64,000 nucleotides of DNA from positions 48,093 through 112,092 of the forward strand of contig NZ_LMQO01000005.1 of the NCBI RefSeq assembly GCF_001425385.1. The letters run 5' to 3'. This document shows positions 1 to 8,199 of this stretch, one piece after another. A program made the position numbers and the translations under genes. Every line of letters begins with the position of its first letter. Position 1 is the stretch's first letter. The notes under the pieces are model-generated. The model had not been told where the DNA came from and searched no databases. It worked only from the letters and a program-made list of their open reading frames with translations. Source of the stretch: Sphingomonas sp. Leaf407. Lineage in GTDB: Bacteria > Pseudomonadota > Alphaproteobacteria > Sphingomonadales > Sphingomonadaceae.

Positions 1-138
1 GCGTTCTCGCTCGACATGGTGACGATGATCGAGCGGGGGCAGCCGGCGCTGGCGCTGGGCTATGTATTGCTATCGGTCGTGGGTGCGGCGGTGGCGCTGT
101 TCGCGGGCCTTACGATCACGCGGGGAGTGGCGGCATGA
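1..138 (+). CDS. crcB: Fluoride channel CrcB/Fluc, C-terminal end (partial)
   Basis: The window opens inside this gene: frame 1 encodes the last 45 residues, beginning AFSLDMVTMIERGQPALALG and ending in a hydrophobic helix and LTITRGVAA before TGA. The FSLD...ERG...ALAY-type pattern followed by a final membrane helix is the usual C-terminus of the small four-helix fluoride exporter CrcB, which works as a dual-topology dimer in the inner membrane. The stop codon overlaps the ATG of the following pseudouridine synthase gene (ATGA), so the two are probably co-transcribed. The N-terminal part lies outside the window, so the assignment rests on the tail only. Confidence 0.72.
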   Translation, partial: AFSLDMVTMIERGQPALALGYVLLSVVGAAVALFAGLTITRGVAA

Positions 139-1229
139 GCGGCAACGATGTGCGCCAGTTCACCGTCGGGGCGGACGACGACGGCATCCGGCTCGACCGC
201 TGGTTCAAGCGGCACCTGCCCGACACGACCTTCAACGTCGTGTCGCGCTGGGCGCGCACCGGGCAGTTGCGGGTCGATGGCGCGCGGGTGCAGCCGGGCG
301 GGCGGCTGAGCGCCGGGCAGGTGCTGCGCGTGCCTCCCCCTGAGTCGGCGGTGGTGGCGCAACCGCGTGCCAAGGCCGAACGCCCGCCGCTGACCGCAGA
401 ACAGACCGAGCTGGCACAGTCGATGGTGATCCACCGCGATGGCCAAGCGATCGTGCTGAACAAGCCGCCGGGTCTGGCGACGCAGGGCGGGACCAAGACC
501 CACGACCATGTCGACGGGCTGCTCGACGCGCTGCAATTCGATGGCGAGGGGCGGCCCAAGCTGGTCCACCGGCTCGACAAGGATACGTCGGGCGCGCTGC
601 TGATCGCGCGGACGTCGCGCGCCGCCGCGTTCTTCGCCAAGTCGTTTTCGGGGCGGACCGCCAAGAAGGTCTATTGGGCGCTGGTGGTCGGCGTGCCCGA
701 CATCGCCGACGGGATCGTCGACCTGCCGATCGCCAAGCAGCCGGGCACCGGCGGCGAGAAGATGCACGTCGACGAGGACGAAGGGCAGCCCGCGCGGTCG
801 CGCTATCGCGTGATCGAACGGGTCGGCAACCGCGCCGCATGGGTCGAGTTGCAGCCGTTCACCGGGCGCACGCATCAGTTGCGCGTCCATATGGCGGCGA
901 TCGGCCATCCGATCGTCGGCGACGGCAAATATGGCGGGCAGGCCGCGTTCCTGACCGGCGGGGTCAGCCGCAAGATGCACCTGCACGCCCGGCGCATCCG
1001 CATCGACCATCCCGATGGCGGGCAGTTGGACATCACCGCCGAACTGCCGCCGCATATCGCCGAGAGCATCGACCTGCTGGGCTTCGACCTGTCGCTGGGG
1101 CAGGCGATGATCGACGACGGCCCGCCGCCCGTCACCCGCGCCGACCTGAAGGCCAAGGCCAAGGCGCATGCCAAGACGTATCGCAAGGAACGGCGCGGCG
1201 AGCGGCGGTCGCGGGGCAGCCGCGACTGA
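135..1229 (+). CDS. rluC: RluC/RluD-type 23S rRNA pseudouridine synthase
   Basis: A 364-residue RNA pseudouridine synthase that isomerises uridines in large-subunit rRNA. An N-terminal S4 RNA-binding domain lies at about residues 10-75 (GIRLDRWFKRHLP...VVSRWARTGQLRVDG). The catalytic domain follows, with the RluA-family motif HRLDKDTSGALL at about residues 148-159; its Asp is the catalytic nucleophile. GRTHQLRVHMA and GDGKYGG are further family blocks. The C-terminal 40 residues are very basic (KAKAKAHAKTYRKERRGERR), probably an extra RNA-contacting tail. The ATG overlaps the crcB stop, and the TGA overlaps the next ATG by one base (TGATG). RluC is more likely than RluD from the S4-containing architecture, but the exact target uridines cannot be read from sequence. 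Confidence 0.88.
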   Translation: MSGNDVRQFTVGADDDGIRLDRWFKRHLPDTTFNVVSRWARTGQLRVDGARVQPGGRLSAGQVLRVPPPESAVVAQPRAKAERPPLTAEQTELAQSMVIHRDGQAIVLNKPPGLATQGGTKTHDHVDGLLDALQFDGEGRPKLVHRLDKDTSGALLIARTSRAAAFFAKSFSGRTAKKVYWALVVGVPDIADGIVDLPIAKQPGTGGEKMHVDEDEGQPARSRYRVIERVGNRAAWVELQPFTGRTHQLRVHMAAIGHPIVGDGKYGGQAAFLTGGVSRKMHLHARRIRIDHPDGGQLDITAELPPHIAESIDLLGFDLSLGQAMIDDGPPPVTRADLKAKAKAHAKTYRKERRGERRSRGSRD

Positions 1230-1804
1230 TGCACCCCAATGCCGCGTTCCATATGGACGAGGCCGCCGGGCGGGACTTCGTCGCCGGGGAGGGCTTCGGG
1301 GCGTTGTTCGCGGTGACGCCCGACGGGCCACGGGTGGCGCAGGTGCCGGTGGTGATCGGCGACGACGGGACGCTGCGCTTTCATCTGGCGCGCACCAATG
1401 CGCTGACGCCGCATCTGGCCGGCACCCGCGCGCTGTTCGTGGCGGGCGGGCCGCACGCCTATGTCTCGCCGACATGGTATGCGACCGGGCCGGACGAGGT
1501 GCCGACATGGAATTACGTGTCGGTCGAGGTCGAGGGGACGATAGCGCCGATCGATCGTGCCGCGCTGATCGGACAGATCGGGGCGATGGCGGCGGCCTAT
1601 GAGGACGCAGCCGGCTGGCGGCTCGACCAGATGGCGGCGCACAAGGCCGAGGCGATGCTGGGCGCGATCACCGGGTTCGCGCTGGTGCCCGATGTGTGGC
1701 GCGGCACCGCCAAACTGAGCCAGAACAAGCTACCGGCGGTGCGGGCGCGGGTGATCGCGGCGCTGGGCGATCATCCCTTGGCGGCCCGGATGCGCGCGGC
1801 ATGA
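1229..1804 (+). CDS. FMN-binding negative transcriptional regulator, PaiB family
   Basis: A 191-residue protein of the PaiB/FMN-binding split-barrel family. Features seen are the N-terminal MHPNAAFHMDE, the YVSPTWYATGPDEVPTWNYV block typical of the flavin-binding split barrel, and the C-terminal GTAKLSQNKL motif characteristic of PaiB proteins. In Bacillus, PaiB was described as a repressor of sporulation and protease genes, but in Gram-negatives the role is unproven and a flavin-dependent redox function is equally likely. The start overlaps the rluC-like stop (TGATG) and its own stop overlaps the next start (ATGA), so it is an internal operon gene. Confidence 0.83.
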   Translation: MHPNAAFHMDEAAGRDFVAGEGFGALFAVTPDGPRVAQVPVVIGDDGTLRFHLARTNALTPHLAGTRALFVAGGPHAYVSPTWYATGPDEVPTWNYVSVEVEGTIAPIDRAALIGQIGAMAAAYEDAAGWRLDQMAAHKAEAMLGAITGFALVPDVWRGTAKLSQNKLPAVRARVIAALGDHPLAARMRAA

Positions 1805-2460
1805 CGAAGCTGGCGGTGTTCGATTGCGACGGGACGCTGGCCGACGGGCAGGCGAACATCTGTCGCGCGATGGCGCTGGCGTTCGCCGATGCGGCGCTGC
1901 CCGCGCCCGATCCGCGCGCGGTGCGGCGGATCGTGGGGTTGAGCTTGCCGCAGGCGGTGGCGCTGCTGGCCCCGGCGATCGGCGAGGCGGGACATCAAAC
2001 GGTGGCCGAGGGGTACAAGCGCCATTTCCGGGCGATGCGGATCGACGGGCGGCTGCTGGAGGAACCGTTGTTTCCGGGCATCGCCGAATTGCTCGACCGG
2101 TTGATCGATGCGGGCTGGCGGCTGGGGGTGGCGACGGGCAAGTCCGATCGCGGCCTCGCGCTGCTGCTGGCGCATCATGGCCTGTCGCGCCATTTCGTGA
2201 CGCTCCAGACCGCCGACCGGCATCCATCGAAGCCCGATCCGGCGATGCTGCTGGCGGCGATCGCCGAAGCGGGTGCGACGCGCGAGACGACGGTGATGAT
2301 CGGCGATACCGCGTTCGACATGGGCATGGCGCGCGCAGGCGGCACCCGCGCCATCGGGGTGGAATGGGGCTATCATCCCCCCGCCGAACTGGTCGCGGCG
2401 GGGGCCGATGCGCTGGCGCAGGATGCGGTGGCGCTTGGACGGTTGCTGGAGGTGGCATGA
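1801..2460 (+). CDS. HAD-superfamily hydrolase (phosphoglycolate phosphatase-like)
   Basis: A 219-residue haloacid dehalogenase-type phosphatase. Motif I is VFDCDGTLADGQ at about residues 6-17 (nucleophile and acid/base Asp), motif II is the ATGK segment near residue 116, the motif III Lys lies in HPSKPDPAML, and motif IV is MIGDTAFDMGMA. The alpha-helical cap after motif I marks subfamily I, the group of Gph/phosphoglycolate and pyrophosphatase-like enzymes. The small-molecule substrate cannot be decided from sequence. The gene overlaps both neighbours by ATGA, so its expression is tied to the pseudouridine synthase operon. Confidence 0.85.
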   Translation: MTKLAVFDCDGTLADGQANICRAMALAFADAALPAPDPRAVRRIVGLSLPQAVALLAPAIGEAGHQTVAEGYKRHFRAMRIDGRLLEEPLFPGIAELLDRLIDAGWRLGVATGKSDRGLALLLAHHGLSRHFVTLQTADRHPSKPDPAMLLAAIAEAGATRETTVMIGDTAFDMGMARAGGTRAIGVEWGYHPPAELVAAGADALAQDAVALGRLLEVA

Positions 2461-2666
2461 GTGCGAACGATCCCGCGCGGAACCGCTGGCTGGTGCTGGT
2501 CGGCGTCCGCATCGCGACCGCGATCGGCGCGGTGTTCGGCGTGGTGTTGATCGCACGGGCGGGCGACACGTTACCCAAGGTGCTGGGCACCGCGATCGTG
2601 CTGTCGGCGCTGTACGCGATGGCGGTGGTGCCGCGTGGGCTGGCCGCGAAATGGCGCAGCAAGTGA
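2457..2666 (+). CDS. Small two-helix membrane protein, function unknown
   Basis: A 69-residue protein starting with the ATG that overlaps the upstream HAD stop (ATGA). Two hydrophobic segments are visible, WLVLVGVRIATAIGAVFGVV and VLGTAIVLSALYAMAVV, joined by a short loop with an Asp, and the C-terminus is basic (AAKWRSK), suggesting an inner-membrane hairpin. I do not recognise a family. Such small membrane proteins often sit beside the ATP12 gene in sphingomonads, but no function follows from that. The next gene begins inside its 3' end. Confidence 0.68.
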   Translation: MSANDPARNRWLVLVGVRIATAIGAVFGVVLIARAGDTLPKVLGTAIVLSALYAMAVVPRGLAAKWRSK

Positions 2667-3349
2667 GGCGGTTCTGGAAGGACGTGACCGTCACCCCGGA
2701 GGGCGGGATCGCGCTCGACGGAAAGCCGGTGCGCACGCCGGGGCGGCTGCCGCTGGTCGTGCCCTTCCCCGCGCTGGCCGAGGCGATCGCGGCGGAATGG
2801 CGCGCGGTCGGCGAGACGATCGATCCGCGCGCGATGCCGCTCACCGGCCTCGCCAATGCCGCGATCGAGCGGGTCGCGCCCGATCCGGTCGCGTTCGGTT
2901 CGGGCATCGCCGTCTATGGCGCGAGCGACCTCACCTGCTACCGCGCCGGGGACGAGCCGCTCGCCGGACGGCAGGCGGCGGCATGGGACCCGGTGCTGGA
3001 CTGGGCGCGCGACCGGTACGGCGTCGAATTCATCGTGACCGACGGGGTGATGCCGGTCGAACAGCCGCCGCTGACGCTTGCCCGGTTGCGCGAGGCGGTG
3101 GTTGGATTGTCGCCATGGGTGCTGGCGCCGCTGTCGCCGATCGTGAGCCTGACCGGATCGTTGCTGCTCGGGCTGATGCTGGTCGAGCGGGCGATTTCGG
3201 CGGAGGCGGCTTGGGGCGCGGCGCATGTCGACGAGGACTGGCAGGCCGAGCAATGGGGTGAGGATTATCTGGCGGCCGAAGCTCGGGCGGTTCGGTTGCG
3301 GGAATATACGGCGGCTGTGGGAGCGCTTGGCGCGCCGGGCGAGGCGTAG
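2651..3349 (+). CDS. ATP12 family F1-ATPase assembly chaperone
   Basis: A 232-residue protein of the ATP12 family, which in mitochondria and alphaproteobacteria helps assemble the F1 ATP synthase by holding the alpha subunit. It begins MAQQVRRFWKDVTVTPEGG, and the family blocks LDGKPVRTPGRLPLVVP, EWRAVGETIDPRAMPLTGLAN, ASDLTCYRAG and WDPVLDWARDRYG are all present. The C-terminal conserved WQAEQWGEDYLAAE is also seen. The ATG at 2651 overlaps the upstream gene by 16 bases; an alternative GTG at 2663 would give a GTGA overlap and a protein starting VRRFWKD. It is the last gene of the plus-strand operon. Confidence 0.87.
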   Translation: MAQQVRRFWKDVTVTPEGGIALDGKPVRTPGRLPLVVPFPALAEAIAAEWRAVGETIDPRAMPLTGLANAAIERVAPDPVAFGSGIAVYGASDLTCYRAGDEPLAGRQAAAWDPVLDWARDRYGVEFIVTDGVMPVEQPPLTLARLREAVVGLSPWVLAPLSPIVSLTGSLLLGLMLVERAISAEAAWGAAHVDEDWQAEQWGEDYLAAEARAVRLREYTAAVGALGAPGEA

Positions 3350-3480
3350 CGAAGCTACGTCGAGCCGCACGAGGCGCGCCCGGCCGGCGGCGCGGAAAGC
3401 GCCGTCCGACGGCATGGGCTTTGCCCATGGCGGGTGTTGGAAGCACCCGGAACGGCTTCCGGTCAGGAACCGCATCGTCG

Positions 3481-3517
3481 GCGTGTATGGATTCCGGCCT
3501 TCGCCGGAATGACGATG
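3481..3517. repeat. Repeat family C, single arm
   Basis: One arm of the family C palindrome: GCGTGTATGGATTCCGGCCT followed by the matching right half and ATGACG. The core 3491-3510 is ATTCCG-N8-CGGAAT. The partner arm normally found about 55 bases away is not visible, so this is a solo copy. Confidence 0.75.
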
Positions 3518-3558
3518 GGGGCAGCGGTCGGGCGCGTTGCGGCGGCGGTAATTCCCCC

Positions 3559-3580
3559 CAAAGTTTACAAAGTTTACACT
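3559..3580. repeat. Tandem CAAAGTTTA motif
   Basis: A short AT-rich direct repeat, CAAAGTTTA-CAAAGTTTA-CACT, in an otherwise very GC-rich interval. The same motif with one base changed occurs in reverse orientation at 62355-62377. Function unknown; it could be a protein-binding site. Confidence 0.6.
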
Positions 3581-3630
3581 TGCGGCGCGTTTTGGCGGGG
3601 GTGTTGGTGTCTCGATCCGTCACCCCTAAC

Positions 3631-3713
3631 CGTCGCCCCAGCGAAGACTGGGGCCTCGCGCGGCTCCTGCTGCGCGCTATCGCAGGGAGATCCCAGCCTT
3701 CGCTGGGATGACG
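3631..3713. repeat. Repeat family B, full copy
   Basis: An 83-base inverted repeat with arms CGTCGCCCCAGCGAAGACTG and CCCAGCCTTCGCTGGGATGA around a spacer rich in GGCTCCTGCTGCGCG. It matches the copies at 35114, 43071, 58014 and, more degenerate, 62045. It lies between convergent genes and could fold into a long stem in RNA. Confidence 0.85.
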
Positions 3714-3740
3714 CTGGTGGATGGGTTGGAAGAAGAAGGT

Positions 3741-3779
3741 TGGTTCACGCGGAGGCGCGGAGGCGCGGGGGGGGGGGGG
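3741..3779. repeat. Family E word with 13-G tract
   Basis: GGTTCACGCGGAGGCGCGGA followed by GGCGC and an uninterrupted run of 13 G (3767-3779). The same word forms the arms of the inverted repeat at 54645-54905. The G run is prone to slippage and to sequencing error. Confidence 0.7.
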
Positions 3780-3893
3780 CCGCATGGGGACACGCCGCGC
3801 GTTCCGATGTGGTGGAGGGGCTGCTCGCGCAGCCGGGGGCGGGACGGTCCATGCCGTCCACGCTGCATCAACGACCGCCCTGTAGGACAGCGC

Positions 3894-4913
3894 CTATCGC
3901 GGCGGCGCGGTCGAGCCGTGGAGGTCGAGGTCGAGCGTGACGCCCGGTTCGGCGTCGGCGGGGCGGCCCTCGATGCGGTCGATCAGGCGGCGGGTGATGG
4001 TGGCGGCCATGTCGGCGATCGGGCGGCGGACGGTGGTGAGCGCGGGCGTCAGCATCATTGCCAGGATGCTGCCGTCGAAGCCGACCACCGACAGGTCGCC
4101 CGGCACCGACAGGCCGTGGCCGGCGGCGACCTTCAGCACGGCGGCGGCCATCACGTCGTTGCCGGCGAAGATCGCGGTCGGGCGCGGATCATGCGCCAGC
4201 ACCGCCTGCGCGCCGGCCACGCCCGAATCGAAGCCGTAATCGCCGATCGCCTCGGTCAGCAGGGCGATGCCCCGCTGCGCCAGCGCGGCAACGAAGCCGG
4301 CGCGGCGTTCAAGCGCGCTGTGCGCGTCGGCGGGACCCGAGATCAGCGCGACGCGGGTATGGCCGAGGTCGAGCAGATGCGCGGCGACGGCGGCGGCGGC
4401 ACCACGCTCGTCAGCCACCAGCATCGCGTCATAGCCCTCCAGCCGGACCGAGGAGAGTGCTACCGCCGGCACGCCGACCTGCGCCAGCCGGTAGGGCAGC
4501 GCGGCGATGCCCGACACCGGCGGCACGACGACGACCCCGTCGACGCGCGAGCGCTGGACGAATTCGATCACGTCCTCGGCCGGATCGCCGCCATCGGCGC
4601 GGACCGGGTGGACGACCAGTTCATAGCCGCGCACCGACGCTTCGCGCACCATGCCGCGTTGCAGGGGATCGAGCACCAGCGCGTTGCGATCGTTGTGGAC
4701 GAGGCCCAGCAGGAACGAGCGCCCGGTGGCAAGGCCGCGCGCGCGGGCGCTGGGACGGAACTGGAGCGCGGCGATGACCGCCTCGACCTTTTCGCGCGTC
4801 TCGGCATTCACCAGCGGCGAGCGGTTGAGCACGCGCGAGACGGTGCGGATCGACACCTGCGCGCGCGCCGCGACGTCGGCGATGGTGGTTCCGCTCTGGG
4901 GGGTGTCGTGCAT
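3894..4913 (-). CDS. LacI family transcriptional regulator
   Basis: A 339-residue LacI/GalR repressor. The helix-turn-helix is at the N-terminus (TTIADVAARAQVSIRTVSRV, then LNRSPLVNAETREKV), with the hinge helix region SARARGLATGRS. The periplasmic-binding-protein-like effector domain includes LIGLVHNDRNALV, DGVVVVPPVSG, HLLDLGHTRVALISGPAD, AIFAGNDVMA and VVGFDGS. The start at 4913 (MHDTPQSGTT) is chosen because an in-frame upstream extension reads through repeat C and has no protein character. It lies downstream of, and in the same direction as, the amino-acid permease gene, separated by a C repeat. Its effector is probably a sugar or glycoside released by the island's glycosidases; this is inference from position. 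Confidence 0.86.
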   Translation of the reverse strand: MHDTPQSGTTIADVAARAQVSIRTVSRVLNRSPLVNAETREKVEAVIAALQFRPSARARGLATGRSFLLGLVHNDRNALVLDPLQRGMVREASVRGYELVVHPVRADGGDPAEDVIEFVQRSRVDGVVVVPPVSGIAALPYRLAQVGVPAVALSSVRLEGYDAMLVADERGAAAAVAAHLLDLGHTRVALISGPADAHSALERRAGFVAALAQRGIALLTEAIGDYGFDSGVAGAQAVLAHDPRPTAIFAGNDVMAAAVLKVAAGHGLSVPGDLSVVGFDGSILAMMLTPALTTVRRPIADMAATITRRLIDRIEGRPADAEPGVTLDLDLHGSTAPPR

Positions 4914-4976
4914 CAGACGATGGGTATCGCCCGACGGGGCGGTCGGGCGCAAGGGGCGGCACGCGGACACCCACTT

Positions 4977-5072
4977 CGTCACCCCCGCGCAGGCGGGGGT
5001 CCATAGACGCAACGGCAACGCTTCTATCAGAAGCGTCAGCGTTTATGGATTCCCGCCTGCGCGGGAATGACG
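4977..5072. repeat. Repeat family C, full copy
   Basis: Arms CGTCACCCCCGCGCAGGCGG and GATTCCCGCCTGCGCGGGAA around a spacer that is itself palindromic (ACGCTTCTATCAGAAGCGT). The right arm contains ATTCCC-N8-GGGAAT, the same pattern as the neisserial dRS3 repeat. It sits 3 bases beyond the permease stop and may act as its transcript end. Confidence 0.85.
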
Positions 5073-5075
5073 GGT

Positions 5076-6497
5076 TTAGTCGAACACCCCGCCCTTTGCC
5101 CGCAGCGCGCGGCTCGCACGGCGGCCGTAGGCGAGGTAGATCGCGAGGCCGATCGCGTTCCAGATCAGGAAGCGGACCAGCGTCGCGCCGGGCAGGCTGT
5201 GGAGCAGATAGAGGCAGCCGAGGATCGCCCCCGTCCCCACCACCATCGGCGCGGGGCAGCGGAACAGGCGTTTGGCGGTCGGCGCGGTGCGGCGCAGCAC
5301 CATCAGGCAGGCACCGACCGCGACGAAGGCGACGAGCGTGCCGGCATTGGCCAGCTCGGCGATCTCGTCGAGGCGGAACAGCCCGGCGACGACCGCGATC
5401 GACAGGCCGGTCAGCACGGTGATCCGCGTCGGCGCGCCGCTGCGCTTGCTGACGGTGGCGAGGCTTGCGGGCAGCAGCCCGTCGCGCGCCATGACGAAGA
5501 AGATGCGGCTCTGCCCGTACATCATCACGAGGATGACCGAGGGGAGCGCGATGACGGCGGCGAGCGCGATCAGATAGGCGGCGGTCGGTTGATTGAGGGT
5601 GCGCAGCACCAGCGCGAGCGGCTCGGACGAATTGGCCAGCGTCTGGAACGGCACCGCGCCGATCGCCGCCACCGCGACGCCCATGTAGATCGCGGTACAC
5701 AGCAGCATCGACCCGACGATGCCGATCGTCAGGTCACGGCCGGGGTTCTTCGCTTCCTCGGCCGAGGTCGCGACCGCGTCGAAGCCGTAGAATGCGAAGA
5801 ACACGATCGCCGCCGCTGCCATCACTCCGCGCTTGGTCCCCTCCACCTCGGTACTGCCAAAGCCATAGGGCATGAACGGGTGGAGGTTGTTGGCGTCGAA
5901 CGCGGGCATGGCGAAGGCGATGAACACGCCCAATGCCACCAGCTTGATGACGACCAGCACGATGTTGAGCGTCGCGCTCTCGCGCGTGCCCGCCACCAGC
6001 ATCCCCATCACCGCCAGTGCGACCAGCACGGCGGGCAGGTTGACGATGCCGCCGCCATGCGGCCCGGCGAGCAGTTCGGGCGGGAGCGTGACGCCGATCG
6101 CCTGAATCCACCCGACCAGATAGCCCGACCAGCCGACCGCGACCGTCGAGCAGGCCAGCGAATATTCGAGGATCAGCGACCAGCCGACGACCCATGCCGC
6201 CGTTTCGCCCAGCGCCACATAGCTGAAGGTATAGGCGCTGCCCGCCGCCGGGATCATCGTCGCCAGTTCGGCATAGGCAAGCGCGGCGCAGGCGCACACT
6301 GCGCCGGCAATGGCGAAGGCGAGGATGACGGCGGGGCCGGCGCGCTCCGCCCCCACCCCGGTCAGCGTATAGATGCCGGTGCCGACGATCGCGCCGACCC
6401 CCAGCGCGATCAGATGCGGCCAACTGAGCGTCTTGGCGAGCGCCTGTCCCGCCGGGGCGTGCTGCCCCAATGGTTTGCGCGGTCCGATGATCGACAT
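5076..6497 (-). CDS. APC superfamily amino acid permease (probable hydroxyproline uptake)
   Basis: A 473-residue inner-membrane transporter with about 12 hydrophobic segments. The first helix carries the APC signature GVGAIVGTGIYTLTG (substrate and cation site) and helix 6 has FFAFYGFDAVATSAEEAKNP, the block conserved in cationic/neutral amino acid transporters of the CAT/YfnA type. The start at 6497 (MSIIGPRKPLGQ) is the first Met with permease character; longer frames run into the GntR gene's 3' side. It lies 40 bases downstream of the GntR regulator on the same strand and is the last gene of the hydroxyproline arm, which suggests that it imports hydroxyproline, proline or short products. 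Family membership alone does not prove the substrate. Confidence 0.87.
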   Translation of the reverse strand: MSIIGPRKPLGQHAPAGQALAKTLSWPHLIALGVGAIVGTGIYTLTGVGAERAGPAVILAFAIAGAVCACAALAYAELATMIPAAGSAYTFSYVALGETAAWVVGWSLILEYSLACSTVAVGWSGYLVGWIQAIGVTLPPELLAGPHGGGIVNLPAVLVALAVMGMLVAGTRESATLNIVLVVIKLVALGVFIAFAMPAFDANNLHPFMPYGFGSTEVEGTKRGVMAAAAIVFFAFYGFDAVATSAEEAKNPGRDLTIGIVGSMLLCTAIYMGVAVAAIGAVPFQTLANSSEPLALVLRTLNQPTAAYLIALAAVIALPSVILVMMYGQSRIFFVMARDGLLPASLATVSKRSGAPTRITVLTGLSIAVVAGLFRLDEIAELANAGTLVAFVAVGACLMVLRRTAPTAKRLFRCPAPMVVGTGAILGCLYLLHSLPGATLVRFLIWNAIGLAIYLAYGRRASRALRAKGGVFD

Positions 6498-6537
6498 GGC
6501 CTGTTTCCCCCCCTGTGCCGTCGTCCGTCCGCTCAGG

Positions 6538-7194
6538 TCAGGCGGCGGTGAATTGTCCGTGCAGATCGTGCAGCGTCGCCTCGATATGGCGATGCAGCAA
6601 GGCCTCGAGCGCCACCGCGTCGCGCGCCAGCCACGCATCGATCAGGTGGCGATGTTCGAGATGCGCGCGGGCGTCGCGCCCGGCGGGTTCGAGATGGCGG
6701 ATGACGTAGCGTTCGGCGAGGAACGCCAGCCGTTCGATCAACTGCGTCGTCAGCAGCCCGCCGCCCGGCCGCACCAGCGCGACGTGGAACGCGCGGTTGC
6801 ACACCGCGACCTCGGCGAGATTGGTGTGCGCCGCCTTGTCGAGCGCATGGAACGCGGCCAGCGCCTCGGCCCGTTCGGCATCGTCGGCGAGCGCGGCGGC
6901 GCGCGCGGCGGCGGCGGGTTCGATCGCGAGGCGCAGCGCATAGATCTCGTCGGCCTGATCCGTCGACATCGGGCGGACCGAATAGCCGCGATTGGCCTGG
7001 CTGACGAGCAGCCCTTCCTGTTCCAATCGGCCGAGCGCCTCGCGCAGCGGAATCTTGCTCACCCCCAGTTCGGCGGCCAGCGCGTCCTGCCGGATCGGGG
7101 CATCCTCACCCAGACTGCCGGTGACGATGCGGTCGCGGACGATGGTGAACACCTGATCGGACAGGGTGCGGACGACGATTGCGGAACTGTTCAC
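6538..7194 (-). CDS. GntR family regulator, FadR/FCD subfamily (likely hydroxyproline-responsive)
   Basis: A 218-residue regulator with an N-terminal winged helix (LSDQVFTIVRDRIVTGSLGE, then DALAAELGVSKIPLREALGRLEQEGLL) and a C-terminal all-helical FCD domain (residues about 75-210) with the metal/ligand-binding type residues DKAAH, NRAFHVAL, EHRHLIDAW and HRHIEATL. FCD regulators usually bind palindromes centred on GTATAC, and such a site occurs twice in this island (9154-9174 and 17569-17589). The GTG start overlaps the epimerase stop (GTGA), so it is translated with the pathway it probably controls, as with HypR-type regulators of rhizobia. The ligand is not readable from the sequence. Confidence 0.87.
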   Translation of the reverse strand: MNSSAIVVRTLSDQVFTIVRDRIVTGSLGEDAPIRQDALAAELGVSKIPLREALGRLEQEGLLVSQANRGYSVRPMSTDQADEIYALRLAIEPAAAARAAALADDAERAEALAAFHALDKAAHTNLAEVAVCNRAFHVALVRPGGGLLTTQLIERLAFLAERYVIRHLEPAGRDARAHLEHRHLIDAWLARDAVALEALLHRHIEATLHDLHGQFTAA

Positions 7195-8189
7195 CGGACG
7201 ACGAACCCCTGCCAGAACGGATCGGCGCGATCGATCCAGATGGTGTTGAAGCCGGTGGCGATCGCCGACCCCTCGATCGAGGGGATGATGGCGGGCACGT
7301 CGCCGAGGCTCGTCGCTGCCTCGACCCGGCCGGTGAAGCGGCTGCCGATATAGCTTTCGTGGACGAAGCTGTCACCGATCGCCAGCCGCCCGGTGGCGGC
7401 GAGGTGCGCGAGCCGCGCCGAGGTGCCGGTACCGCACGGGCTCCGGTCGATCGCGCCGTCGCCGTAGAAGACCGCGTTGCGGCCGTCAGCGCCCTCGCCC
7501 TTCGGCACGTCGGCCCATAGCACGTGGCTGACGCCGCGAATCGTCGGGTCGAGCGGATGGACCGGCTCGAACACCGCGCGCACCGCGTCGCGCAACGCCC
7601 GGCTGTGGGCGATGATCGCCTCGGCCCCGAGCGAATCGAGGCCGGTGTAGCCGCCCTGCGGCTCGACGATCGCGTAATAGTTGCCGCCATAGGCGACGTC
7701 GACCTTGAGCGGCCCGAGGCCGGGCAGGTCGATGGCGATGCCGGTCGCGGCGAGATAGGCGGGGACGTTGGTGATCTTCACCGACGTCACCCTGTCACCC
7801 TCGCTCCGGTAGGCGATGCCGATGATCCCGGCGGGCACCTCGACGCGCAGGAGGCCCGGCGTGGTCGGCTGGATCAGGCCGTGTTCGAGGCCGAAGGTGA
7901 TGATGCCGATCGTGCCGTGCCCGCACATCGGCAGGCAGCCCGAGGTTTCGATGAACAGGATGCCGATGTCGCAATCGGGCTGCGTCGGCGGATAGAGGAA
8001 CCCGCCCGACATCATCGCATGGCCGCGTGGTTCGAAGCACAGCCCGGTCCTGATCCAGTCGAAGCGGGACAGGAAATCCTGTCGCCGCTCCGACATGGAG
8101 GCCCCTTTCAACAAGGGTGCGCCACCTGCGACCAGCCGCACCGGATTGCCGGCGGTATGCCCGTCGATGCAGAAGAAGCTGTGGCGCAT
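7191..8189 (-). CDS. 4-hydroxyproline 2-epimerase (proline racemase family)
   Basis: A 332-residue cofactor-independent epimerase converting trans-4-hydroxy-L-proline to cis-4-hydroxy-D-proline. Both catalytic cysteines of the proline racemase fold are present: Cys about 88 in MCGHGTIG and Cys about 251 in DRSPCGTGTSARLA. Two Cys excludes the trans-3-hydroxyproline dehydratase variants, in which the first is Thr or Ser. N-terminal IDGHTAGNPVRLV is also typical. The downstream GntR gene overlaps by 4 bases and the upstream DHDPS-type gene ends 10 bases before the start, so this is an operon with the next pathway enzyme. Proline racemase activity is a possible alternative, but the neighbouring deaminase and D-amino-acid dehydrogenase favour hydroxyproline. 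Confidence 0.92.
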   Translation of the reverse strand: MRHSFFCIDGHTAGNPVRLVAGGAPLLKGASMSERRQDFLSRFDWIRTGLCFEPRGHAMMSGGFLYPPTQPDCDIGILFIETSGCLPMCGHGTIGIITFGLEHGLIQPTTPGLLRVEVPAGIIGIAYRSEGDRVTSVKITNVPAYLAATGIAIDLPGLGPLKVDVAYGGNYYAIVEPQGGYTGLDSLGAEAIIAHSRALRDAVRAVFEPVHPLDPTIRGVSHVLWADVPKGEGADGRNAVFYGDGAIDRSPCGTGTSARLAHLAATGRLAIGDSFVHESYIGSRFTGRVEAATSLGDVPAIIPSIEGSAIATGFNTIWIDRADPFWQGFVVR

Positions 8190-8199
8190 CGGCGTGCGA

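Larger units (their letters stand above)
3350..3893. other. Non-coding interval packed with repeats
   Basis: This 544-base interval between a plus-strand and a minus-strand gene shows no credible gene. It holds a half copy of repeat family C (3481-3517), a tandem motif (3559-3580), a full B repeat (3631-3713) and an E-type G-rich word with a 13-G run (3741-3779). Two 6-bp-stem hairpins at about 3819-3834 (GCGA-type loop) and 3842-3859 lie just beyond the end of the lacI-type gene and may help end its transcript. Short open frames here are artefacts of the repeats. Confidence 0.8.

Noticed and set aside
4914..5018. A 35-residue N-terminal extension of the LacI regulator
   Set aside because: The extension is encoded by repeat C (reading TPACAGVTK) and precedes the helix-turn-helix by an atypical distance; the Met at 4913 gives the normal family N-terminus.
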